Below are positions 1 to 4,722 of a DNA stretch of 7,424 nt, piece by piece. The stretch comes from Desulfatirhabdium butyrativorans. GTDB taxonomy: Bacteria > Desulfobacterota > Desulfobacteria > Desulfobacterales > DYRK01. Where the stretch lies: contig DYRK01000064.1 in the NCBI GenBank assembly GCA_020718785.1, positions 1,270 to 8,693 on the forward strand, read 5' to 3'. Each line of letters starts with the position of its first letter. The stretch's first letter is position 1. Under the pieces are notes generated by a model. It was not told the origin of the DNA, ran no database searches, and was given only the letters and a program-made list of their open reading frames with translations. The position numbers and the translations under genes were made by a program.

Positions 1-230
1 CCCGCTTTACTGTGATAAAAAAACTGTAGAGCGGGTTTGAAACCCGCTTTACTGTAATAAAAAAAACTGTAGAGCGGGTTTGAAACCCGCTTTACTGTAA
101 TAAAAAAAACTGTAAAGCGGGTTTGAAACCCGCTTTACTGTAATAAAAAAAACTGTAAAGCGGGTTTGAAACCCGCTTTACTGTAATAAAAAAAACTGTA
201 AAGCGGGTTTGAAACCCGCTTTACTGTAAT
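1..230. repeat. 43-bp tandem array of a palindromic repeat, about 5.3 copies
   Basis: The motif GCGGG recurs at 31, 74, 117, 160 and 203, an exact 43-bp period, and a partial copy opens the window. Each unit holds a perfect inverted repeat with 13-bp arms, GTAAAGCGGGTTT and AAACCCGCTTTAC, around a single G. An A-rich linker (TGTAATAAAAAAAACT) joins the units. The two leftmost linkers carry CTGTAGAG instead of CTGTAAAG, and the first A-run is shorter. Neighbouring units can also pair across the linker, so alternative hairpins are possible. The array ends one base before the tRNA gene. The linkers are near-identical, so this is not a CRISPR array. Confidence 0.95.
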
Positions 231-231
231 C

Positions 232-323
232 GGAGAGATGGCCGAGAGGCCGAAGGCGCTCGCCTGCTAAGCGAGTGTAGGGCGAAAGTTCTACCCAGGG
301 TTCAAATCCCTGTCTCTCCGCCA
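232..323 (+). tRNA. tRNA-Ser (anticodon GCT), CCA encoded
   Basis: The acceptor stem GGAGAGA (232-238) pairs perfectly with TCTCTCC (313-319). It is followed by discriminator G320 and an encoded CCA (321-323). The anticodon stem CTCGC/GCGAG (259-263 and 271-275) frames the loop CTGCTAA, with anticodon GCT at 266-268, which reads AGC and AGU serine codons. A long variable arm (about 276-296, stem GTAGG...CTAC) makes it a class II tRNA, as expected for serine. The T arm holds GGTTCAAATCC. No clear promoter lies immediately upstream because the palindromic array abuts the 5' end, so transcription probably starts within or beyond the array. Confidence 0.97.
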
Positions 324-332
324 CCATAAAAA

Positions 333-371
333 GCAAAACCCGGTTATCCGAAAAGGATGGCCGGGTTTTGC
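333..371 (-). terminator. Rho-independent terminator of the 381-1934 gene
   Basis: GCAAAACCCGG (333-343) pairs with CCGGGTTTTGC (361-371). Inside, two possible G-U pairs and ATCC/GGAT close a GAAAA-type loop, giving a stem of about 17 bp. Read on the minus strand, the stem starts 9 nt past the stop codon and is followed by TTTTT (326-332 region). On the plus strand it could also stop tRNA transcripts, but the T-run there is poor. Confidence 0.85.
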
Positions 372-380
372 AATTCTTCC

Positions 381-1934
381 CTATCTGTTAAAATAAAATG
401 CTGTTTTTTCGCACACCCGGCGGTTACCGTAACAGAACTCAACCGTCCATTGTCCTGTTCCGTAAAGCCTAAGTTCCTCTCCCAATAAGGAATTGTAAGA
501 ACATCCGTTGCTGAACTCGCTGCGGGAGTCAGCCGCTTTCATTACGATGCTTCCGTCCGGCGCGTACCATGTGAATTCATAGTCTTTGCCGCCTTCGAAA
601 TTCTGATAATCCACCCATGCAAAAACCTCTGAGACCGTGCTGCCGAAATCAGTCCGGGAGACGGGCGAACCGCATTGTGCCGGGGGCGAAGCATCTGTCA
701 TCACAAATTTTACGATTTTGAATTCGGACTGAGAATTTCCGGCAATATAAGCAAACTGCTCTTCCCCGTATTTCTGACCGTCATAATAAAATCTGACCGT
801 CCATGTCCCTGAACCGTATTCATCAAGCCTTCCCATCGGAATCTTTATCCATGAACATCCGCGGATTTCTGTGCCGACAGCCGTGCGGGTATCTTTCTGG
901 GCAAGTTTTCCGTCAGGGCTGTACCACTCGAATGTGTAAGATTTGCCGGATTCCATGTTCTGGTAATCTGCCCATGCAATCAGGTCTTTGCCGGTAAAAG
1001 ATGTCTGAGACAGCGGCACCTTGCACTCTGCGGCCGGTGTCTCCGCGGTGACAATTAAATTCTGCAAAGCAAAGGCTGTATTGTATTCATGCCGGATATA
1101 GCGGTCTTTCAGGATTGCGGTTCCCTTTTTACTGTAAGTGCCGTCGTAAGGAAGGTCCGAATACACTTCGATATCGGGGACAGAGACATGGAAAAAATTC
1201 ACATCCACTCTGCCGCCCGCGTCAAACCAGATTTTCACAAAAAGATCGGGATTTTCCGTGCTTCCCCAGTTTACATCGGAAGGGCTTGCGTAAAAATGAC
1301 CCCATACCACGGTATGACCGCCCGCGGTCGTATCGCTTCCTCCTTGTGACCAGACAGCCTCGATATTTCCTTTTTCAAGGGTTTTGATGACCGCAGCAAT
1401 TCTGAGATCATTGATAATTGAGGAACCCGAGGGCTTTCCCGCGGGAAAATATCCCGAAGCCGGATTTCCGTCTTCGGCGTTGATCTCCATCCCGCTCTGA
1501 CTGTCGCCGGTGTAATATTGACGGATATACCGCTGGGTCAGGGTCAGGGTGCCGTGCTGGTCTGCTGTGCCGGGAGCAGGATAGTCAGACCAGACTTCGA
1601 TATCGGGAACAGAGACATGGAAGAAATTCACATCCACCCTGCCGCTGCGGTCAAACCAGATTTTGACAAACACATCGGGATTTTGCAGACTGCCCCAGTT
1701 TACATCCGAAGGGCTGGCGTAAAAATATCCCCAGATCACGCGGTCGCCAGCGGAAGTGGCATTTTCGCCGCCTTTCTGCCATACTGCTTCGATATTTCCT
1801 TTTTCAATAGTATGAACAACTGCCCGGATCCAAAGCGAAGAATCCGCTTTGTAGCCGGTCTCTCCGAATGCAGAAGCAGAAATCCCCGATGTTGCGGAGA
1901 ACAGAAGAATAAATATCATCAGCTTTTTTATCAT
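381..1934 (-). CDS. Secreted hypothetical protein with two tandemly duplicated modules (A-A-B-B)
   Basis: 517 aa. The start is supported by AGGAGG (1943-1948) 8 nt upstream. Residues 1-24 look like a Sec signal peptide: two lysines, a hydrophobic core, then small residues near SASA. Module A occurs at about 34-143 and 177-284, offset by exactly 143 residues. Both copies contain KGNIEAVW, the block YASPSDVNWGS and the block VDVNFFHVSVPDIEV. Module B occurs at about 294-398 and 407-517. Its marks are a leading Cys (304, 421), W-x-DYQN, the pattern Y-x-F-x-WY-x-PDG, a second Cys (360, 478) and a GxWTVxF strand. Module B therefore resembles an Ig-like beta-sandwich with a possible disulfide, which is inference. 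I do not recognise a named family for module A. The gene follows the 1971-2498 gene by 36 bp and is probably co-transcribed with it. Export or surface display is likely; no enzymatic motif is visible. Confidence 0.88.
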   Translation of the reverse strand: MIKKLMIFILLFSATSGISASAFGETGYKADSSLWIRAVVHTIEKGNIEAVWQKGGENATSAGDRVIWGYFYASPSDVNWGSLQNPDVFVKIWFDRSGRVDVNFFHVSVPDIEVWSDYPAPGTADQHGTLTLTQRYIRQYYTGDSQSGMEINAEDGNPASGYFPAGKPSGSSIINDLRIAAVIKTLEKGNIEAVWSQGGSDTTAGGHTVVWGHFYASPSDVNWGSTENPDLFVKIWFDAGGRVDVNFFHVSVPDIEVYSDLPYDGTYSKKGTAILKDRYIRHEYNTAFALQNLIVTAETPAAECKVPLSQTSFTGKDLIAWADYQNMESGKSYTFEWYSPDGKLAQKDTRTAVGTEIRGCSWIKIPMGRLDEYGSGTWTVRFYYDGQKYGEEQFAYIAGNSQSEFKIVKFVMTDASPPAQCGSPVSRTDFGSTVSEVFAWVDYQNFEGGKDYEFTWYAPDGSIVMKAADSRSEFSNGCSYNSLLGEELRLYGTGQWTVEFCYGNRRVCEKTAFYFNR

Positions 1935-1970
1935 TATGTTGACCTCCTTATCAGATTGCCTTTACATATC

Positions 1971-2498
1971 TCAGTCGCCTGAGCAGCCTTCGAAAACAAT
2001 TTCATCCGGCTGACTGTTTTTATAGACGATGAAGTAAAAGGCTTTCCATCGCTCGATACTTTCGATAAATTTTATAAACGATTCCGGATAGTGATCTGCC
2101 TGTTCCCGCGTGGGCTGTGCGGTTCCGAAACAGGCAAGCAGAATTTCTTCCGGAACAGGGGCGGCTTTTCCGAAATCCGCTTTGTCCGACAGACCGAAAA
2201 TATCCATAACAGAATGGGTTCCGGATTCCGCATTGTGTTTCAGAAGTTCGTCAATCGTTGCCGGAAGCGGATCCGGCGGATCAATCAGCGGAATGTCCCT
2301 TAGAATACGGAGACATTCTTTCTCGGAATCACTAAGCTGATCCTGTGGTTCGGATTCAAGCTCTTCAAGGAATTTTTTGTTGATTTCCCACGGCTTATAG
2401 TAATTGCCTTCCCTGAACACTTTTTCTTTCAGGGACTGCAAAGCAGCCCCGATATCCGGCTGATACGGAACACTGTAAGTCCAGCCTGTTGCACCCAT
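1971..2498 (-). CDS. Uncharacterised 175-aa protein beginning MGATGW
   Basis: I chose the start at 2498 because AGGAGG (2507-2512) sits 8 nt upstream. The longer in-frame reading to 2636 adds 46 basic, atypical residues with no comparable ribosome-binding site. The protein has no signal peptide or membrane segment. Features: an N-terminal block MGATGWTYSVPYQPDI, an acidic middle (about residues 45-75), a segment ESGTHSVMDIFGLSD with G, T, H and S polar residues, and a C-terminal block RWKAFYFIVYKNSQPDEIVF ending EGCSGD. I recall similar N- and C-terminal blocks in unnamed bacterial proteins but assign no function. It is the upstream member of a pair with the secreted A-A-B-B protein 36 bp downstream. 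The two genes have near-identical ribosome-binding sites (TAAGGAGGTC and TAAGGAGGAC). The intergenic space upstream is shared with the divergent higBA promoter. Confidence 0.85.
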   Translation of the reverse strand: MGATGWTYSVPYQPDIGAALQSLKEKVFREGNYYKPWEINKKFLEELESEPQDQLSDSEKECLRILRDIPLIDPPDPLPATIDELLKHNAESGTHSVMDIFGLSDKADFGKAAPVPEEILLACFGTAQPTREQADHYPESFIKFIESIERWKAFYFIVYKNSQPDEIVFEGCSGD

Positions 2499-2666
2499 TG
2501 AATTGTCCTCCTTATCGAAAATTGTTTCCGGATTTATGGAACTTTCCGATCTGCTGATTATTATTCTTCTGCAGAAAATGCAAGCGATTTTGACTGAGGA
2601 CGGAAAAAATCCCTTCCCGGCTGACGTCCGTTTCAATATCGGGAAGCCTGCGATGAAGAATTATGC

Positions 2667-2695
2667 TTGACAAGTGTAAAGTCATGCTTTATAGT
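2667..2695 (+). promoter_or_regulatory. Sigma-70 promoter of higBA with an internal dyad
   Basis: TTGACA (2667-2672) and TATAGT (2690-2695) are separated by 17 bp, close to a consensus sigma-70 promoter, with a predicted start near 2702. Between the boxes, and overlapping the -10, lies TAAAG-TCATG-CTTTA (2677-2691), a dyad with 5-bp arms. HigA-type antitoxins commonly repress their own operon, so this dyad is a good operator candidate (inference). Confidence 0.82.
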
Positions 2696-2715
2696 AAATA
2701 CAGTTTATCCGGTCC

Positions 2716-2731
2716 CCTCACTAAAATGAGG
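2716..2731 (+). promoter_or_regulatory. Small hairpin covering the higB ribosome-binding site
   Basis: CCTCA (2716-2720) can pair with TGAGG (2727-2731) across a 6-nt loop. TGAGG is also the Shine-Dalgarno sequence, 7 nt before the higB ATG, so the hairpin could limit toxin translation. The stem is only 5 bp, so the effect is speculative. The same TGAGG serves higA at 3057-3061 without a hairpin partner nearby. Confidence 0.4.
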
Positions 2732-2738
2732 AAAAAAA

Positions 2739-3017
2739 ATGATAAAAAGTTTTTTTCACAAAGGAGTGGAGGATTTTTTTTATGATGGAGAAAAAAAAGG
2801 AATTAATCCCAAACATGCCAAAAAACTGGAGAGAATACTGGAACGGCTTGACAGCGCGGAAGATATTGAAGATATGAGATACCCCGGTTCATCTCTTCAT
2901 AAATTAGAGCCGAAAAATGAAGAAAGATGGGCGGTTTCTGTTAATAGAAACTGGCGTGTCACTTTTATCTTCAAAGACGAAGATGTCTTTGACGTAAATT
3001 ATATAGATTATCACTGA
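2739..3017 (+). CDS. higB: HigB-type toxin, RelE-superfamily ribosome-dependent mRNA endonuclease
   Basis: 92 aa, the usual length of HigB-1 / plasmid-maintenance-killer toxins. The start ATG has TGAGG 7 nt upstream. Family signatures are the N-terminal MIKSF-x-HKG, the helical stretch with HAKKL and ERLD, then PG-x-x-LH-x-L (48-56), a conserved NWRVTF segment (71-76) and the C-terminal D90-Y91-H92. In characterised HigB proteins, a His and Lys near position 54-57, Arg73 and the C-terminal Asp-Tyr-His contribute to mRNA cleavage. Here H54, K55, R70, R73, D90, Y91 and H92 are all present, so the toxin looks intact. It cleaves translated mRNA on the ribosome and is neutralised by the downstream HigA. 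Toxin-before-antitoxin order is typical of higBA. The 52-bp gap to higA is longer than is common. Confidence 0.95.
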   Translation: MIKSFFHKGVEDFFYDGEKKGINPKHAKKLERILERLDSAEDIEDMRYPGSSLHKLEPKNEERWAVSVNRNWRVTFIFKDEDVFDVNYIDYH

Positions 3018-3069
3018 GATAATCTCTTGGTAAACTGGGATAATTTTTTGGGAAAATGAGGTTAATTAT

Positions 3070-3384
3070 ATGAAACGGATACAGAAAAGACCACCCCTCC
3101 ATCCGGGAGTGATATTAAAATATGATTATGTAGTACCCTTATCAATGTCGGTTACGCAGTTGTCCGAATATCTCGGAGCATCAAGGGTAACTGTATCCAA
3201 AATTTTGAATAAACGAACCTCTGTTACTCCTGATATGGCACTGCGTCTGTCCAGAGTATTTAACACAAGCCCGGGGCTATGGATGAACTTGCAGAAAAAA
3301 TATGATCTCTGGTACGCGGAGCATCATACCACGGAATGGCAGAAAGCGCGGCCGTTTGAAGCATCATATATAACCCATCAATAA
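3070..3384 (+). CDS. higA: HigA-type antitoxin, XRE-family HTH regulator
   Basis: 104 aa. TGAGG (3057-3061) lies 8 nt before the ATG. The N-terminus RPPLHPGVIL is the hallmark of the HigA/VapI antitoxin family. It is followed by a helix-turn-helix at about residues 27-66, with SVTQLSEYLGASRVTVSKIL as the core and the family pattern TPDMALRLS. The C-terminal SPGLWMNLQKKYDLW is also characteristic. It binds and neutralises HigB and, by family analogy, represses the operon promoter at 2667-2695. A perfect short palindrome GAGAT-A-ATCTC (3016-3026) lies over the end of higB, just upstream; it may be a second regulatory site or a weak hairpin. Transcription ends at the terminator at 3418-3442. Confidence 0.96.
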   Translation: MKRIQKRPPLHPGVILKYDYVVPLSMSVTQLSEYLGASRVTVSKILNKRTSVTPDMALRLSRVFNTSPGLWMNLQKKYDLWYAEHHTTEWQKARPFEASYITHQ

Positions 3385-3417
3385 TAATTACAAAAAATAA
3401 GTATGTAAAAAAATCGA

Positions 3418-3442
3418 AGATAGCTTAAAAGCTCTCTTTTTT
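3418..3442. terminator. Bidirectional terminator between higA and the Cys-rich gene
   Basis: AGATAGCTT (3418-3426) pairs with AAGCTCTCT (3429-3437) with one mismatch. On the plus strand it is followed by a T-run (3437-3442). On the minus strand the hairpin starts 3 nt past the stop of the 3446-3643 gene and is followed by TCG and a run of T. It therefore serves both convergent transcription units. Confidence 0.8.
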
Positions 3443-3445
3443 ATT

Positions 3446-3643
3446 TTATGGGCTTTTCCCTGTTTCGTGAACACAGACGCAACTATCTGATTCCGAGAAT
3501 GATTCCCCGCGGCACAGCCGGCACCGGTCATCGTTGCACATCTGACATGAAAAGCAGTCTTTGCAAGGATGCTTTTTGATGTCCGTTTCTTTTTCAGGAA
3601 CATAAACTTTTCCTGTGACGCCGGGAATTGTTTCAAAAGGCAT
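3446..3643 (-). CDS. Small eight-cysteine protein, likely metal or Fe-S binding
   Basis: 65 aa, start ATG at 3641-3643 with CGGAG about 8 nt upstream. An earlier in-frame start at 3745 only reads the repeated leader and is rejected, because MPFETIPGVTGKV is exactly the unit conserved in all three copies. Cysteines are at 27, 30, 33, 36, 41, 44, 55 and 57, giving C-x2-C-x2-C-x2-C-x4-C-x2-C and then C-x-C. That spacing suggests a Zn or Fe-S site, or a redox-active thiol cluster; I do not know an assigned function. No signal peptide is visible. It lies downstream of the peroxiredoxin-like selenoprotein gene on the same strand with no intervening terminator, so co-transcription and a thiol-redox role are plausible inferences. 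This is the only full-length copy of a partly triplicated locus. Confidence 0.8.
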   Translation of the reverse strand: MPFETIPGVTGKVYVPEKETDIKKHPCKDCFSCQMCNDDRCRLCRGESFSESDSCVCVHETGKSP

Positions 3644-3822
3644 ATTCCGTTCTCCGCTTTTTGGCAGGGTCAGGACACGCCGCCGGCGTGTCCCTACGGG
3701 TGAAATCCACCATAACTTTTCCTGTGACGCCGGGAATTGTTTCAAAAGGCATATTCCGTTCTCCGCTTTTTGGCAGGGTCAGGACACGCCGCCGGCGTGA
3801 CCCTACGGGTGAAATCCACCAT
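3605..3822. repeat. 109-bp tandem duplication of leader plus gene start
   Basis: Units 3605-3713 and 3714-3822 differ at one base (T3691 versus A3800). On the minus strand each unit holds the leader (ATGGTGGATTTCACC...), a 9-bp-arm palindrome GGACACGCC/GGCGTGTCC, the ribosome-binding site and the first 13 codons of the Cys-rich gene. The junction joins GGAAAAGTT to ATGGTGG in place of the native GGAAAAGTTTATGTT, leaving only a short ATG homology. Confidence 0.93.
3633..3752 (-). pseudogene. Truncated duplicate (13 native codons) of the Cys-rich gene
   Basis: This copy starts MPFETIPGVTGKV and then runs directly into the next leader copy, reading MVDFTRRDTPAAC and onward to a TGA at 3633-3635, 39 aa in all. 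It lacks the CxxC clusters entirely. Its stop lies inside the start region of the full-length copy, an 11-nt overlap, so translation of this remnant could in principle couple to the real gene. It arose from the 109-bp tandem duplication and is nearly identical to its neighbour, hence recent. Confidence 0.75.
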
Positions 3823-4010
3823 TTTTACTGCTCGCAAGCTACCGGTCATCGTTGCACATCTGACATGAAAAGCAGTCTTTGCAAGGATGCTTTCCGATAT
3901 CCGTTTTTTTTTCAGGAACATAGACCTTTCCTGTGACGCCGGGAATTGTTTCAAAAGGCATATCCATTCTCCGCTTTTTGGCAGGGTCAGGACACGCCGC
4001 CGGCGTGTCC
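3673..4010. repeat. Three copies of a GGACACGCC/GGCGTGTCC palindrome
   Basis: Perfect inverted repeats with 9-bp arms and a GCC centre lie at 3673-3693 and 3990-4010. A copy with one mismatch (GGCGTGACC) lies at 3782-3802. Flanks GGGTCA and CTACGGGTGAAA are shared. They sit in the leaders of the three gene copies. No T-run follows on the minus strand, so they are not obvious terminators. They resemble dispersed REP-like palindromes, and the multiplication here is explained by the local tandem duplications. Confidence 0.85.
3839..3961 (-). pseudogene. Truncated 40-aa duplicate of the Cys-rich gene
   Basis: This copy reads MPFETIPGVTGKVYVPEKKT and continues through C27, C30, C33 and C36 to CNDDR. 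It then meets a duplication junction that supplies TAG (3839-3841). It differs from the full-length copy at residues 19 and 23 (K for E, G for K). It retains the first four cysteines (C-x2-C-x2-C-x2-C) but loses the second cluster. GGAG and its own leader are present, so it could still be expressed as a 40-aa four-cysteine peptide. The sequence after the junction matches the last codons of the selenoprotein gene (AGCTTGCGAGCAGTAA). Confidence 0.75.
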
Positions 4011-4048
4011 CTACGGGTGAAACCCACCATTTTTATTGTTCGCAAGCT
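3841..4048. repeat. 208-bp upstream unit of a larger tandem duplication
   Basis: The segment runs, on the minus strand, from the last codons of the selenoprotein gene (AGCTTGCGAACAATAA) through leader and ribosome-binding site to codon 40 of the Cys-rich gene. It is repeated directly downstream with the same AGCTTGCGA start (at 3833-3840). The CGCAAGCT motif is offset by 208 bp and the CCTGTGACGCC motif by 209 bp, owing to one missing base near the start codon (GGCATATCC against GGCATATTCC). Divergence is greater than in the 109-bp duplication, so this event is older. Confidence 0.88.
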
Positions 4049-4572
4049 TTCAGCATTTCCGGCACCGGCGGATTGTCCCCGGCTTCGCTGTTCCGGTACG
4101 AATAATGCAGCACATCCCCGGGACCCGCAATGACTGCGCCGCCCTGTTGCAGCGTATCTCCCTGAATGCTTGTCTGAACATAGCCCGAAACAGCGGCACG
4201 GATTCCTTCTTTCAGGGATTTGAAGCCGAACAGAGAGCCGACACTTCTTTTCAGATTCAGCACCTCGTAAGTTTTCAGAGAAGGGTCTGTAAAAAGTTTT
4301 CCGCTATAGCCCGTATCTTCCCTGAAAGCCTTGATATAAAGCGGCGCGCCGTTGCCGATGACACACATTGCTGCATTCCGTTCCTCAAAGGCTTTGACAT
4401 GCTTTGCCAGATCAGCGACCTGCTGACGGCAGATCAATCAGCCGAAATGCCTTACAAAAACCAATACCGCCCGCTGTTTCTCCCACAGAGATGAGAGACT
4501 CAGGGCATTTCCGTTCTCATCAAGAACTGTCTGCTGTCCAAGTTGTTGCAACATTGCCTGATCTTTATTCAT
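4033..4572 (-). CDS. Selenocysteine-containing peroxiredoxin-like protein (AhpC/TSA family), UGA read as Sec at codon 45
   Basis: 179 aa including Sec. The start ATG (4570-4572) has AGGA 7 nt upstream. The frame opens MNKDQAMLQQLGQQTVLDEN, reaches VLVFVRHFG, then an in-frame TGA at 4438-4440, then LICRQQVADLAKHVKAFEE, and stays open to TAA at 4033. In the PRXL2/AhpC-TSA_2 group of the thioredoxin fold, the first strand is followed by a G-C-x-x-C-R motif. Here the TGA occupies the first Cys position, giving U45-L-I-C48. Strong coding similarity on both sides of the TGA, a correct start and ribosome-binding site upstream, and a SECIS-like hairpin right after the TGA argue for selenocysteine rather than a nonsense mutation. 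The role is probably a cytosolic thiol/selenol oxidoreductase or peroxidase acting on hydroperoxides; the substrate is unknown. Later landmarks are VIGNG, FTDPSLKTYEVL and GGAVIAGPGDVLHYSYR, where family members place the C-terminal strands. It is divergent from the Nudix gene and followed by Cys-rich genes on the same strand. Confidence 0.88.
4405..4440 (-). promoter_or_regulatory. Candidate bacterial SECIS element immediately 3' of the UGA
   Basis: On the minus strand, after TGA (4440-4438) and six bases, TGCC (4431-4428) pairs with GGCA (4408-4405) and TCAGC (4426-4422) pairs with GCTGA (4416-4412). They close an AGGTC loop (4421-4417). A small internal loop (G against TCT) separates the two helices. 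The GG of the loop lies 18-19 nt after the UGA. The E. coli fdhF SECIS also has an AGGUCU apical loop closed by GC pairs, with its GG at about the same distance. The hairpin would recruit SelB with Sec-tRNA. Found by eye; folding energy not computed. Confidence 0.72.
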
Positions 4573-4623
4573 TTATTTTTCCTGTTCCTTTCATATCCTG
4601 CCTGCATATTTCTGCATTTTTCT

Positions 4624-4653
4624 TTGACTTGATTATTGAAAATATGCTATGAT
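4624..4653 (+). promoter_or_regulatory. Promoter of the nudF-sppA operon
   Basis: TTGACT (4624-4629) and TATGAT (4648-4653) are separated by 18 bp, with an extended -10 TGC just upstream (4645-4647). The predicted start is near 4660, about 60 nt before the Nudix ATG. No equally clear promoter is visible for the divergent selenoprotein gene in 4573-4623. Confidence 0.65.
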
Positions 4654-4722
4654 CTTTCTTTGTATCAGAAAGAACTGTCTGTTGTAAATCATATTTTGTA
4701 TCCGATCTCATGGGGGATATTT

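Noticed and set aside
1..230. CRISPR array
   Set aside because: The unit is 43 bp with near-identical linkers, so there are no distinct spacers. It is a simple tandem palindrome array.
1518..1982. Plus-strand 154-aa reading frame
   Set aside because: It is antisense to the secreted modular protein. It is the shadow of its repeat and has no ribosome-binding site.
1971..2636. 221-aa version of the MGATGW protein
   Set aside because: The 46 extra residues are basic and unstructured with no ribosome-binding site, whereas 2498 has AGGAGG at 8 nt.
2499..2640. Promoter for the minus-strand 2498 gene (TTGCAT ... TAATCA on the minus strand)
   Set aside because: The -35 match is weak (3 of 6). A promoter must be present in the region but I cannot place it with confidence.
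3673..3693. GGACACGCC palindrome as a terminator of the selenoprotein transcript
   Set aside because: The stem is strong but no T-run follows on the minus strand.
3615..4133. Several plus- and minus-strand frames rich in Arg/Pro in the repeat region
   Set aside because: They read the GGACACGCC palindromes and duplicated leaders in other frames. The repeated protein similarity only reflects the DNA duplications.
4033..4437. 134-aa protein starting at TTG 4437 as a complete gene
   Set aside because: The frame upstream of the TGA continues the same protein family and has its own ATG and ribosome-binding site. A TTG start would cut the thioredoxin-fold active site in half.
4033..4572. Pseudogene with a nonsense mutation at codon 45
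   Set aside because: The TGA is exactly at the redox Cys position, a SECIS-like hairpin follows, and the rest of the frame is intact. Sec decoding explains all three, though only genome-level selA/selB/selC evidence can exclude a mutation.
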